A stretch of 52,768 nt of DNA. It comes from an uncultured Acetobacteraceae bacterium. Its GTDB lineage: Bacteria; Pseudomonadota; Alphaproteobacteria; Acetobacterales; Acetobacteraceae. The stretch covers positions 1-52,768 of the forward strand of contig CAIRCM010000107.1 in NCBI GenBank assembly GCA_903877125.1, read 5' to 3'. Every line of letters begins with the position of its first letter. The first letter of the stretch is position 1. Positions 7,566 through 15,939 of this stretch are shown piece after piece. A program made the translations under genes and the position numbers. The notes beneath the pieces were generated by a model that had not been told where the DNA came from, did no database searches, and saw only the letters and a list, made by a program, of their open reading frames with translations.

Positions 7566-8376
7566 TTTTTACCTTGTCCTGAACGATGCGGTGCGGGTGG
7601 GTGAAAATTTCGAATCCGTCCTGCCGCGCGATGCCGATCAGGGTGATGCCGACTGCCTCGGCGACACGCATGGCAAGCGCGGTGGGGGCAGAAACCGCGA
7701 CGATCACCGGGGCGCCGAGATTCGCGGCCTTTTGGACCATTTCGACGGACACGCGGCTGGTCAGCAGCAACAGGCCGGAAGCGGCTGGTATGCTCTGGCG
7801 GGCGAGCGCGCCGGCCAGTTTGTCCAGGGCATTATGGCGCCCCACATCCTCCCTCAGGGCCACGAGGCCTTGGCTCGGCGTCCAGAATGCCGCCGCGTGA
7901 ACCGCTCGGGTTTGCTGGTTCAGACGTTGCGCGACGGGCATGGCAGCCATCGCGGCCTGGATCATGTCGGGCGAGAAACTGCTGCCCGCCGGGACGTTTG
8001 GCGCCGGCCTGATCGCACTGGCGAGGCTGTCGAGGCCGCATAGGCCGCAGCCGCTGGGGCCGGCCAGACGGCGTTGGCGTTGGGTCAGGGAATCCAACAG
8101 AGCGCCATCCAGAGTCATACGCAATTCGATACCGTCGGGCACCGCGACGACTTCCAGTTCGCCGATATCGGTGGCTCGCTGCACAATGCCCTCGGACAGG
8201 CTGAAGCCGACGGCGAAATCCTCCAGATCGGATGGGCTGGCCAGCATCACCGCGTGGGTGGCGCGGTTGTAGGTCATCGCGACCGGGGCCTCCTCCGGGA
8301 TCGTGCGCTCGCCCTGGCTGGCGCACCCATCGCGCCAAACCGTTCGGGATACCGCGACGACGGGGGAGGGGATCAC
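7555..8376 (-). CDS. fdhD: formate dehydrogenase accessory sulfurtransferase FdhD (FdsC)
   Basis: 273-residue FdhD protein. The family transfers sulfur from a cysteine desulfurase to the bis-MGD molybdenum cofactor and so activates formate dehydrogenase. The CxxC site is present in SGCGLCGLDS (about 120-129). Also visible are MTYNRATHAVMLASPSDLED and REDVGRHNALDKLAGA, both conserved. The start is GTG at 8376, overlapping the fdsA stop as GTGA; the frame is open further upstream but that part is antisense-like. Position between fdsA and fdsD matches the fdsGBACD order of Cupriavidus-type operons. Confidence 0.93.
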   Translation of the reverse strand: MIPSPVVAVSRTVWRDGCASQGERTIPEEAPVAMTYNRATHAVMLASPSDLEDFAVGFSLSEGIVQRATDIGELEVVAVPDGIELRMTLDGALLDSLTQRQRRLAGPSGCGLCGLDSLASAIRPAPNVPAGSSFSPDMIQAAMAAMPVAQRLNQQTRAVHAAAFWTPSQGLVALREDVGRHNALDKLAGALARQSIPAASGLLLLTSRVSVEMVQKAANLGAPVIVAVSAPTALAMRVAEAVGITLIGIARQDGFEIFTHPHRIVQDKVKNVA

Positions 8377-11210
8377 TTCGCCGGCACCGCCTCGATCCGG
8401 CGGCTCTTCGCCGACAACTCCTGGTATTGCTCCTGCCACTGGCTGGCACCGTTCGATGGGGACACCTGCACGGCGGTAACCTTGTATTCCGGGCAGTTCG
8501 TCGCCCAGTCGGAATAGTCGGTCGTGATGACGTTGGCCTGGGTCACCGGGTGATGGAACGTCGTGTAGACCACGCCGGGTGCCACGCGTTCGGTGATGAC
8601 CGCGCGCAGTGTGGTGTCGCCGACGCGGCTGGCGAGGCGCACCCAATCGCTGTCGCGTATGCCTCGATCCTCGGCGTCCTGCGGGTTGATCTCCAGCACG
8701 TCTTCGGCGTGCCAGACGACGTTGGCAGTCCGGCGGGTCTGGGCGCCAACGTTGTACTGGCTGAGGATGCGACCGGTGGTGAGCAGAAGCGGGAAGCGCG
8801 GCCCGACCTTCTCATCGGTGGGCACGTATTCGGTGATCACGAAATGCCCCAGGCCGCGCTGGAATTTTTCGATGTGCATGATCGGGGAACCGTCCGGATT
8901 GGCGTCGTTGCAGGGCCACTGGATGGATTCCTTCGCCAACCGTTCGTAGGTGACGCCGGCGAAGGACGGGGTGGTGCGGGCGATTTCCGCCATGATCTCG
9001 CGCGGATGGGTATAGTTCATGGGGTACCCCATGGCGTTGGAAATCGCCATCGTGGTTTCCCAGTCCGCCTTGCCCGCCTTCGGTGCCATCACTCGGCGGA
9101 CCATGTTGATCCGGCGTTCGGCGTTGGTGAAGGTTCCATCCTTTTCCAGGAAGGTAGAGCCGGGCAGGAAGACATGTGCGTAGTTCGCCGTCTCGTTCAA
9201 AAACAGGTCGTGAACGACAACGCATTCCATGGCCGCGAGCCCCTTGGAAACATGGTGCGTGTCAGGATCGGACTGAAGGATGTCCTCCCCCTGGACGTAA
9301 AGGCCGAGGAAGGTGCCGTCGATTGCGGCGTCAAACATATTGGGAATCCGCAGGCCCGGCTCGTCGAGCAGTTTGACGCCCCATTCCTTCTCGTAGATCG
9401 CGCGGACCTCGGGGCCCGAGACGTGCCGATAGCCAGGGAGTTCGTGCGGGAAGCTGCCCATGTCGCAACTGCCCTGGACGTTGTTCTGGCCGCGCAGCGG
9501 GTTCACGCCGACACCCTCGCGCCCAATATTTCCCGTTGCCATCGCCAGATTGGCGATCGACATGACGGTCGTGCTGCCCTGGCTGTGTTCGGTGACGCCC
9601 AAGCCGTAATAAATCGCGCCGTTGCCGCCGGTCGCGTAAAGCCGGGCGGCACCGCGTACCAACGCGGCTGGTACGCCGGTGGTCTTCTCCAAACTCTCCG
9701 GACTGTTGCGTTCCTCCGCGACGAAAGCAGCCCAGTCGGAGAAGGCATCGAGCTCGCAGCGGGTGCGGACGAAATCCTCATCGATCAGGTTTTCGGTCAC
9801 GATCACATGCGCGAGCGAGGTCATCACCGCGACGTTGGTGCCAGGACGCAACGGCAGGTGGAAGGCCGCTTCGACGTGGGGGGTGCGGACGAGGTCGATC
9901 TGGCGGGGATCGATCACGATCAGCTTGGCCCCCTCGCGCAGCCGCTTCTTCATGCGGGAAGCGAAGACCGGGTGTCCGTCGGTCGGATTAGCCCCGATGA
10001 CCATGATGACATCGGCTTTTTCGACACTGTCGAAATTCTGCGTACCGGCCGATGTGCCGAAGGTCTTGCCCAGGCCGTAGCCGGTGGGCGAGTGACAGAC
10101 GCGGGCGCAGGTGTCGGTGTTGTTGTTGCCGAAGGCGGCGCGGGCAAGTTTCTGCACGAGGTAGGTTTCCTCGTTGGTGCAGCGCGAGGAGGTGATCACC
10201 CCGATCGATTCCTTACCGGCCTTGGCCTGGATGCGCTTGAACTCGGACGCGGTGTGGGCGATCGCTTCCTCCCAGGACACTTCCTGCCATGGGTCGGAGA
10301 TTTTCGCGCGGATCATCGGCTTGAGGATACGGTCGGGGTGGGAGGCGTAGCCCCAGGCAAAGCGACCCTTGACGCAGGAATGGCCGTGATTGGCTTTGCC
10401 GTCCTTCCACGGGACCATGCGCACCACCTGATCGCCGCGCATTTCGGCCTTGAAGCTACAGCCGACGCCGCAATAGGCGCAGGTGGTGACTTCGGAGTGT
10501 TCGGGCTGGCCCAGTTCCACCACCGATTTTTCCATCAACGTGGCGGTCGGGCAGGCTTGCACGCAGGCGCCGCAGGACACGCATTCGCTGGTCAGAAACG
10601 GCTCGTTCATGCCGGCGGCGATTTTCGACGCGAAACCGCGTCCCTCAACCGTCAGCGCAAAGGTGCCCTGGACTTCCTCGCAGGCGCGCACGCAGCGGGA
10701 GCAGACGATGCATTTCGACGCATCGAAATCGAAATAAGGGTTGGACCCGTCCGTCGGCGCGTCCAGATGGTTCGCCCCCTCTTGCCCGTAACGAACCTGA
10801 CGCAGCCCGACCTCGCCCGCTGTGTCCTGCAATTCGCAGTTGCCGTTCGCCGAACAGGTGAGGCAGTCCAGCGGATGGTCGGAGATGTAAAGCTCCATCA
10901 CGCCCCGGCGCAGCCGGCGGACGTTGTCGCTGGATGTATGAACCTTCATGCCCGGAGCGACTGGCGTGGTGCAGGATGCCGGGGTGCCGTTGCGCCCCTC
11001 GATCTCCACCAGACACATCCGGCAACTTCCAAAACTGTTCAGCGTATCGGTCGCGCAGAGCTTGGGGATTTTTATCCCGGCTTCCATCGAGGCGCGCATG
11101 ATCGATGTGCCCTCGGGAACGGTCACCGCGTGCCCGTCGACTTCCAGCGTCACCAGCTTGGTCGCCGATTGCGCCTGCGTGCCGTAGTCAATTTCCTTGA
11201 TGAGGGTCAT
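8373..11210 (-). CDS. fdsA: NAD-dependent formate dehydrogenase alpha subunit (Mo-bisMGD)
   Basis: 945-residue catalytic subunit oxidising formate to CO2. The N terminus carries a [2Fe-2S] site (Cys52, 63, 66, 80), a His/Cys [4Fe-4S] site (His112, Cys116, 119, 125), two ferredoxin-type clusters (Cys167/170/173/177 and 210/213/216/220) and a further [4Fe-4S] site near Cys244/247/251/279. The molybdenum ligand is a cysteine, Cys372 in DTCARVCHSPT, so no selenocysteine is needed. The His after it matches the catalytic His of the family. The ATG at 11210 has a GGAGG Shine-Dalgarno. The chain is full length. It lies after an exported protein gene that interrupts the usual fdsB-fdsA adjacency. Confidence 0.97.
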   Translation of the reverse strand: MTLIKEIDYGTQAQSATKLVTLEVDGHAVTVPEGTSIMRASMEAGIKIPKLCATDTLNSFGSCRMCLVEIEGRNGTPASCTTPVAPGMKVHTSSDNVRRLRRGVMELYISDHPLDCLTCSANGNCELQDTAGEVGLRQVRYGQEGANHLDAPTDGSNPYFDFDASKCIVCSRCVRACEEVQGTFALTVEGRGFASKIAAGMNEPFLTSECVSCGACVQACPTATLMEKSVVELGQPEHSEVTTCAYCGVGCSFKAEMRGDQVVRMVPWKDGKANHGHSCVKGRFAWGYASHPDRILKPMIRAKISDPWQEVSWEEAIAHTASEFKRIQAKAGKESIGVITSSRCTNEETYLVQKLARAAFGNNNTDTCARVCHSPTGYGLGKTFGTSAGTQNFDSVEKADVIMVIGANPTDGHPVFASRMKKRLREGAKLIVIDPRQIDLVRTPHVEAAFHLPLRPGTNVAVMTSLAHVIVTENLIDEDFVRTRCELDAFSDWAAFVAEERNSPESLEKTTGVPAALVRGAARLYATGGNGAIYYGLGVTEHSQGSTTVMSIANLAMATGNIGREGVGVNPLRGQNNVQGSCDMGSFPHELPGYRHVSGPEVRAIYEKEWGVKLLDEPGLRIPNMFDAAIDGTFLGLYVQGEDILQSDPDTHHVSKGLAAMECVVVHDLFLNETANYAHVFLPGSTFLEKDGTFTNAERRINMVRRVMAPKAGKADWETTMAISNAMGYPMNYTHPREIMAEIARTTPSFAGVTYERLAKESIQWPCNDANPDGSPIMHIEKFQRGLGHFVITEYVPTDEKVGPRFPLLLTTGRILSQYNVGAQTRRTANVVWHAEDVLEINPQDAEDRGIRDSDWVRLASRVGDTTLRAVITERVAPGVVYTTFHHPVTQANVITTDYSDWATNCPEYKVTAVQVSPSNGASQWQEQYQELSAKSRRIEAVPAK

Positions 11211-11238
11211 GTCGGGCCTCCCGTGAAAGGGTCGGTGG

Positions 11239-12015
11239 TCATTCTTTGGTTTCAGACAGCAGAGCGGCGCGTTTGCCGGAGCCATCGCATTCATAGCGGC
11301 GTCGGCGGACGTCGATGCGACCGCCGACGGAAGCGACGACACGTTCGTCCTGCACCTCGCTGCCATGGTCGCCGCACGCGAGTTCCACGATCGCGTGATC
11401 GCCAGGGCCGCTCGCCAACGCCTGCCAGGCTGCCAGGGACATGGCGAGGGGCTGGCGCGGGTGTGCCTGCGAGGTCAGGGCGTGGAGACCGGGTTCCTTT
11501 TCGGTGACGCCGACCGCGACGTAGGTGCGGTGACCGCAGGGATCGGAGACGACCTGCATGAGAAACTGCGTCCCGCCGGCATAGGACGCGAAGTGCATCG
11601 GTTGCACGGCTGGCCGGTGGACGATTTCTTCGGCCAGCGACTTGTCCCCCGCGCCGGCACGTTCGGCATCCTTCGGGTCCGTCGGCCAGCGCGACATCAC
11701 CGTGATCGCGTCCGCCGGTCCGATTTCCCGTTCGGCGAACATCGGATCGAGCTTCAGCCGCTCGACCGGCTTGCCGTCGCGGATGCGGACCAATGTCATG
11801 CGGCCGGTTTCGCCATAGGCAAAGCCCTGGCATTCGCATGTGTTGGCGGTTTCGATGTCGTCGATGCCGCAGGCGGCCGAGGGTTTGTCGGCCCAGACCA
11901 ACTGCCAGGTTTCTGCCTTGCCCAGTACGGTGAGCTGTTCTTCCGCCCGAACGACCGGTGCGGCGTTTGCGGCGGCGGCCAGCAGCAATACGGCCAGTGC
12001 GGCAAGAAAGCGCAT
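11239..12015 (-). CDS. exported protein of unknown function inside the fds operon
   Basis: 258-residue protein with a clear Sec signal peptide (MRFLAALAVLLLAAAANA, cleavage after about residue 18). The mature part has Cys pairs in AACGIDD and TCECQGFAYGE, a third in VSDPCGHRTY, and two more near the C terminus (ELACGDHG, YECDG), suggesting a disulfide-stabilised periplasmic protein. I recognise no family. It starts 2 nt after the fdsB stop and ends 28 nt before fdsA, so it is part of the operon although the formate dehydrogenase is cytoplasmic. A role in sensing or delivering formate, or a chance insertion, cannot be decided. Confidence 0.82.
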   Translation of the reverse strand: MRFLAALAVLLLAAAANAAPVVRAEEQLTVLGKAETWQLVWADKPSAACGIDDIETANTCECQGFAYGETGRMTLVRIRDGKPVERLKLDPMFAEREIGPADAITVMSRWPTDPKDAERAGAGDKSLAEEIVHRPAVQPMHFASYAGGTQFLMQVVSDPCGHRTYVAVGVTEKEPGLHALTSQAHPRQPLAMSLAAWQALASGPGDHAIVELACGDHGSEVQDERVVASVGGRIDVRRRRYECDGSGKRAALLSETKE

Positions 12016-12017
12016 CG

Positions 12018-13505
12018 TTATTCCGCTGCCAGCGCCGCTGGCTTCCCGAAATCCTCCGGAAAATGGTCGAGTGCACTCAGAACAGGATAGGGAATGAAGC
12101 CGCCAAGCGCGCAAAGCGAGCCGAACTTGAGGGTGTGGCAAAGATCGCGCAGGAGTTCAGTGTTTGCATCGACGGACACCCCGGCGATGATCTTGTCGAC
12201 TGTTTCCATGCCCCGTGTGGAGCCGATGCGGCAGGGGGTGCATTTGCCGCAAGACTCGGCGGCGCAGAACTCCATCGCGAAGCGGGCTTGTTTCGCCAGA
12301 TCGACGGTGTCGTCGAACACGACAATCCCGCCATGGCCGATCAATCCATCGCGCTTGGCGAAGGCCTCGTAATCGAAGGGCGTGTCGAACATCGCGGGCG
12401 GGAAATAGGCCCCCAGCGGCCCGCCGACCTGGACCGCTCTGACCGGCCGGCCGGACAACGTGCCGCCGCCGATGTCGTTCACCAGCTCGCCCAGGGTCAG
12501 GCCAAAACCGGCTTCGAACAGGCCGCCGTGTTTGACATTGCCTGCCAACTGCACCGGCATCGTGCCCCGCGACCGGCCCATGCCCAGCGCCTGATAGGCG
12601 TCCGCGCCGCCGGTCAGGATCGCCGGCACGGTGGCCAAAGTGATGACGTTGTTCACCACCGTCGGGCGACCGAACAGGCCCTTATGCGCCGGCAGCGGCG
12701 GTTTGGCTCTCACTTGGCCACGGCGGCCTTCCAGGCTTTCGAGCAGTGCGGTTTCCTCGCCGCACACATATGCGCCGGCGCCGACCCGCTGTTCGATGTC
12801 GAAGGTCTCGCCCAAAAGTCCGGCGTGCCGGGCAACAGCCAGGGCGGCATCGAAGGTTTTGATCGCGTGCGGATATTCCGAACGGGTGTAGACATAACCC
12901 TTGGTGGCGCCGACGCAGAAGCCGGCGATTGCCATGCCCTCGATCAGGCTGAATGGGTCACCTTCCATCAGCATGCGATCGGCGAAGGTGCCGGAGTCCC
13001 CCTCATCGGCGTTGCAAACGATATATTTTCGTTCGCCCTCGGTATCCGCGACGGTTTGCCACTTGATGCTGGTGGGGAAACCCGCCCCCCCGCGGCCGCG
13101 CAGGCCAGATCGGAGGATGGTGTCGATAGTTTCCGCCGCACCGATCTCCCGCGCCGTGCGCAGGCCGGCGAGGCCACCATGGGCTTCATAATCGGCCAAC
13201 GATAGGGGATCGACAACGCCGCAGCGGGCAAAGGTCACGCGGGTCTGCCGTTTCATGAACCCGATATCGTCGACCGGCCCCAAGCTCGGCGCCGTTCCTG
13301 CCAGAATTGCTGGCACGTCCCTGGGGGACACCGGCCCGTAGGCGATGCGACCGGCGGGCGTTTCGACCTCGACCATCGGTTCCAGCCAGAACATGCCGCG
13401 CGATCCGGTGCGTACGACGGTGGCATGCGGGGCGAGCGCGGCGGCGACCGCATCGGCGCCGAGGGCAAGGGATGCCGCGTCGCGGGAGACGAAGACGCGC
13501 GTCAC
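12018..13505 (-). CDS. fdsB: NAD-dependent formate dehydrogenase beta (diaphorase) subunit
   Basis: 495-residue NuoF-like subunit that takes electrons from the alpha subunit to NAD+. It has an N-terminal thioredoxin-like extension (about 1-110), then the NADH/FMN-binding region with SGLRGRGGAGFPTSIKW and ADEGDSGTFADRMLMEGDP, VCGEETALLESLEG, and a C-terminal [4Fe-4S] motif ESCGKCTPCRIG. The start is GTG at 13505, overlapping the fdsG stop as GTGA; the frame is open for 30 more codons upstream inside fdsG. Full length for the family. Confidence 0.96.
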   Translation of the reverse strand: MTRVFVSRDAASLALGADAVAAALAPHATVVRTGSRGMFWLEPMVEVETPAGRIAYGPVSPRDVPAILAGTAPSLGPVDDIGFMKRQTRVTFARCGVVDPLSLADYEAHGGLAGLRTAREIGAAETIDTILRSGLRGRGGAGFPTSIKWQTVADTEGERKYIVCNADEGDSGTFADRMLMEGDPFSLIEGMAIAGFCVGATKGYVYTRSEYPHAIKTFDAALAVARHAGLLGETFDIEQRVGAGAYVCGEETALLESLEGRRGQVRAKPPLPAHKGLFGRPTVVNNVITLATVPAILTGGADAYQALGMGRSRGTMPVQLAGNVKHGGLFEAGFGLTLGELVNDIGGGTLSGRPVRAVQVGGPLGAYFPPAMFDTPFDYEAFAKRDGLIGHGGIVVFDDTVDLAKQARFAMEFCAAESCGKCTPCRIGSTRGMETVDKIIAGVSVDANTELLRDLCHTLKFGSLCALGGFIPYPVLSALDHFPEDFGKPAALAAE

Positions 13506-13972
13506 GGCGTCATCTCCAACGCCGCGACGAGCTTGTCGCATGTCAGCTTGCCAAAGGGGGTGTCGTCCAGCAGCGCGGCCGGGGCGACCGCGCACAGGCC
13601 CAGGCAGAAGACCGGTTCGAGCGTCACCGCCCCATCGCCGGTCGTTTCATGCCAATCGACGCCCAGGCGGGCACGGATAGCGGCCGCGACCTGATCCGCC
13701 CCCAACGACTGGCAGGCCTCCGCTCGGCAGACCCGCAGCACATGATGGCCGGGCGGGGTGCGGCGGAATTCGTGATAGAAGGTGACGATCCCGTGCACTT
13801 CGGCCCGCGAGAGGTTTAGGGCCTTGGCGACCATCGGCACGGCCTCGGTGGGTACACAACCGAAGACGTGTTGCAGCGAATGCAGGATCGGCAGCGTTGC
13901 GCCTTCCATCCCGGCCTTCGCGGCGATGATGTCCGCTGCGCGGTCTTCGTTCCATGGCTCGTAGACGGCCAA
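13502..13972 (-). CDS. fdsG: NAD-dependent formate dehydrogenase gamma subunit (2Fe-2S)
   Basis: 156-residue NuoE-like thioredoxin-fold subunit with one [2Fe-2S] cluster bound by two pairs of Cys, in VCRAEACQS (about 87-92) and VFCLGLCAVAP (about 127-131). It is the first gene of the operon. The start codon is TTG at 13972, with a strong AGGAGG 5 nt upstream. Non-ATG starts in fdsG, fdsB and fdhD may tune subunit ratios. About 210 bp of leader separates it from the upstream small exported gene. Confidence 0.94.
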   Translation of the reverse strand: MAVYEPWNEDRAADIIAAKAGMEGATLPILHSLQHVFGCVPTEAVPMVAKALNLSRAEVHGIVTFYHEFRRTPPGHHVLRVCRAEACQSLGADQVAAAIRARLGVDWHETTGDGAVTLEPVFCLGLCAVAPAALLDDTPFGKLTCDKLVAALEMTP

Positions 13973-14047
13973 GCAGTCCTCCTGATCGGACGGGTCTTGT
14001 TTTCGTACGTGTCCTTTTTGATGCCGGCCTTGCCCTCCCCTGTCATA

Positions 14048-14064
14048 GCCCGGACAAGCCGGGC
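14048..14064. repeat. GC-rich hairpin in the fds leader (REP-like)
   Basis: Arms GCCCGG (14048-14053) and CCGGGC (14059-14064) around ACAAG form a short stable hairpin in the leader of fdsG. Its core CCCGGACAAGCCGGG resembles palindromic units scattered in many alphaproteobacterial genomes. It could also affect translation of the leader; only the hairpin itself is seen. Confidence 0.5.
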
Positions 14065-14154
14065 AGTCTTGAATGGGATCGCGTCGATATCGTCTTGGAC
14101 CGCCACCAGTTGGCGACGGACCGGGCGGAAATGCAAGAAAACCACCTCATGCTT

Positions 14155-14173
14155 CGATAGAAAATTTCTATCG
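14155..14173. promoter_or_regulatory. Perfect dyad upstream of fdsG, candidate regulator site
   Basis: CGATAGAAAATTTCTATCG has perfect 9-bp arms around a central base, in an AT-rich spot about 180 bp upstream of the fdsG start and just beyond the end of the small exported gene. The size and symmetry suit a dimeric regulator, for example a LysR-type protein such as FdsR in Cupriavidus, but no regulator gene lies beside it. It may instead be part of a terminator for the upstream operon. Confidence 0.45.
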
Positions 14174-14183
14174 TCTGGACCCG

Positions 14184-14489
14184 TTAGGGACCGTCGTCGG
14201 CATGCAACAGAATGTGCAGGGCGCGGCGCAGGCGCATCACGCCGCCGCGGGCCAGGCCTTCATCGCACATGTGCTGGCCCTCGGCGGTGAGATCCATCGC
14301 CTCACGCGAAGGGGGAGCCGGTGCAGCCTGCCGCAGTTGCTGCACGCGGTCATATAGTTTCGTGCAATAGGCGGCCGAATCTGTCGTCACTTCCGACGGT
14401 TGATCTTGGGCGAGCGCACACCGGCCGGCCAGTGCCAGGAGGCAAAGCAGGATTGTCATCGTCTGAGTGCGGTGGATCTGGCGAAACAT
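14184..14489 (-). CDS. small exported protein downstream of the sensor kinase
   Basis: 101-residue protein with an N-terminal signal peptide (TILLCLLALAGRCALAQ, cleaved before Asp/Gln at about residue 28). The mature part of about 73 residues is helical with two Cys (SAAYCTKLYDRV and GQHMCDEGLARGG) that could form a disulfide. No family recognised. Two start codons are possible, ATG 14489 and ATG 14459; neither has a strong Shine-Dalgarno. It follows the kinase gene by 57 bp on the same strand and could be a periplasmic modulator of it, by analogy with small accessory proteins of other two-component systems (inference). Confidence 0.65.
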   Translation of the reverse strand: MFRQIHRTQTMTILLCLLALAGRCALAQDQPSEVTTDSAAYCTKLYDRVQQLRQAAPAPPSREAMDLTAEGQHMCDEGLARGGVMRLRRALHILLHADDGP

Positions 14490-14546
14490 CGAGCGACCAT
14501 ACGCCGACGCCGCTGGCGTACCGGTGAGGGCGGAGTGACAGTTTGG

Positions 14547-15935
14547 TCAGATGGTCACGACGCCGGCGGATTGTGGCAAATTCAACACAGCCCGTAACCC
14601 CGGTGCGGCATCCTCCAGGCGGAGCGTACCGCCATGTAACTGTGCCACGGCCTGCACCAAAGCGAGACCAAGACCGGAACCGGGCGTGTGCCGCGCGGCT
14701 TCGCCGCGATAGAAGCGCTGGGTTGCTTTCTGCCGTTCGTCAGCGGGAATGCCTTGGCCACGATCGGTCACCTCGATCTCGATCCCGCTGGGCCGCACCC
14801 GCACCGACAGTGTCGCGGTTCCACCGTCCGGCGAGAATTTCACGGCGTTGTCGACCAGATTTGCCACGGCCTGCTGGACCAGCGCGGCATCGCCGAAGAT
14901 TGGGGCGCGGTCCGGCAGGTTGGTCTCCAGCGTCACCCCGCGTGCTTCGGCCACGGCTTCGTAGAGTTCCGCGACGCCGGCCAAAGGGGGGCTCAGGTCG
15001 ACCCGGGCGAAGGCCGCGCGGCGGGAGCCTGCCTCGATCTCGGCGATCCGTAGCAGTGCCTGGAAGACCGCGACGATGCCATCCAGATCGGCGGTGGCGC
15101 GTTCGATCGCCGCGTGCAGATCGGCCGGCGATTCGGCGTGCAGCGAGGCGTCTTCCAGGCGGGTGCGTGCGCGGGCGATCGGGGTGCGCAGATCGTGTGC
15201 GATGGCGTTGGAGACCTGGCGCACCCCCTCCATCAGGCGGCCGATGCGATCCAGCATGTCGTTGATGACCTCGGCGAGTTGGTCGAACTCATCGCCACGC
15301 CCGGTCAGCCGCACGCGTTGGGTCAGATCCCCTGCGGCGATGGCCTGGGCGGTGTCGGATACGCTGGCCAAGGTGCGCCGGAACATGTCGCGCACCACGA
15401 AGGCACCGATCCAGGCGAGGCCGCAGACGATCACCATCGCCCAGAGCAGCGCGTCGGTCAGCAATTGCCGCAACTGGGACCGCACGACCACGTCGCGCCC
15501 GATCAGAAGATGGTATCCCTGCGGCAGGTCATAGGCCTGCACGCGCGCAAGGGAGCGCATGCCACCCCGCACCACCTGCAACTCATAGAACTGCCCGGAC
15601 TGACGCATCGATGGGGGCCACCGGTCGAGGTTGCCGGTCACCTGCGCGTACGACGAATCGGCCAGCAGATAGACCGCGTCGTCGTCGACGTTGCCGGCGA
15701 GGCGGTCGCCGATCGCCGAGACCAGCGACCGCAATCCCCCATCGGCCCAACGTTCGGACAGGCCGAGCGCGTCGGTGGCGATGGCGGCTTCGGTCTGGCG
15801 GTCGAGGAGGCCGGCGGTCGCCCACCACAGAAACATCGCCAGCGCAGCACCGCTGACCGCCAGCAACCCGGCATAGGTCGCGGCGAAGCGGATGCCGGCG
15901 GAGTGGAAGTAATGAAAGCGGCGAGGCGGCGGCAC
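14547..15935 (-). CDS. membrane sensor histidine kinase
   Basis: 462-residue HAMP-containing kinase. Order: TM1 (about 15-37), periplasmic sensor domain of about 125 residues, TM2 (about 162-181), HAMP (182-235), dimerisation domain with the phospho-acceptor His247 in AIAHDLRTPIARA, then the ATPase domain with N-box NLVDNAVKFSPDG, G1 DRGQGIP and G2 GSGLGLALV. All catalytic boxes are intact. The start is GTG at 15935, four bases after the regulator stop, so the two genes are an obvious pair. The adjacent HtrA gene suggests that envelope protein damage is sensed. Confidence 0.93.
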   Translation of the reverse strand: MPPPRRFHYFHSAGIRFAATYAGLLAVSGAALAMFLWWATAGLLDRQTEAAIATDALGLSERWADGGLRSLVSAIGDRLAGNVDDDAVYLLADSSYAQVTGNLDRWPPSMRQSGQFYELQVVRGGMRSLARVQAYDLPQGYHLLIGRDVVVRSQLRQLLTDALLWAMVIVCGLAWIGAFVVRDMFRRTLASVSDTAQAIAAGDLTQRVRLTGRGDEFDQLAEVINDMLDRIGRLMEGVRQVSNAIAHDLRTPIARARTRLEDASLHAESPADLHAAIERATADLDGIVAVFQALLRIAEIEAGSRRAAFARVDLSPPLAGVAELYEAVAEARGVTLETNLPDRAPIFGDAALVQQAVANLVDNAVKFSPDGGTATLSVRVRPSGIEIEVTDRGQGIPADERQKATQRFYRGEAARHTPGSGLGLALVQAVAQLHGGTLRLEDAAPGLRAVLNLPQSAGVVTI

Positions 15936-15939
15936 CCAG

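Noticed and set aside
8373-11210. Possible selenocysteine codon in the formate dehydrogenase
   Set aside because: The metal-binding position is an ordinary Cys codon in ARVCHSPT and the frame has no internal TGA.
8232-11507. A 1091-codon open frame on the plus strand opposite fdsA
   Set aside because: It is antisense to a clearly real, fully conserved gene; the composition is low-complexity with no domains. High GC leaves stop-free frames opposite real genes.
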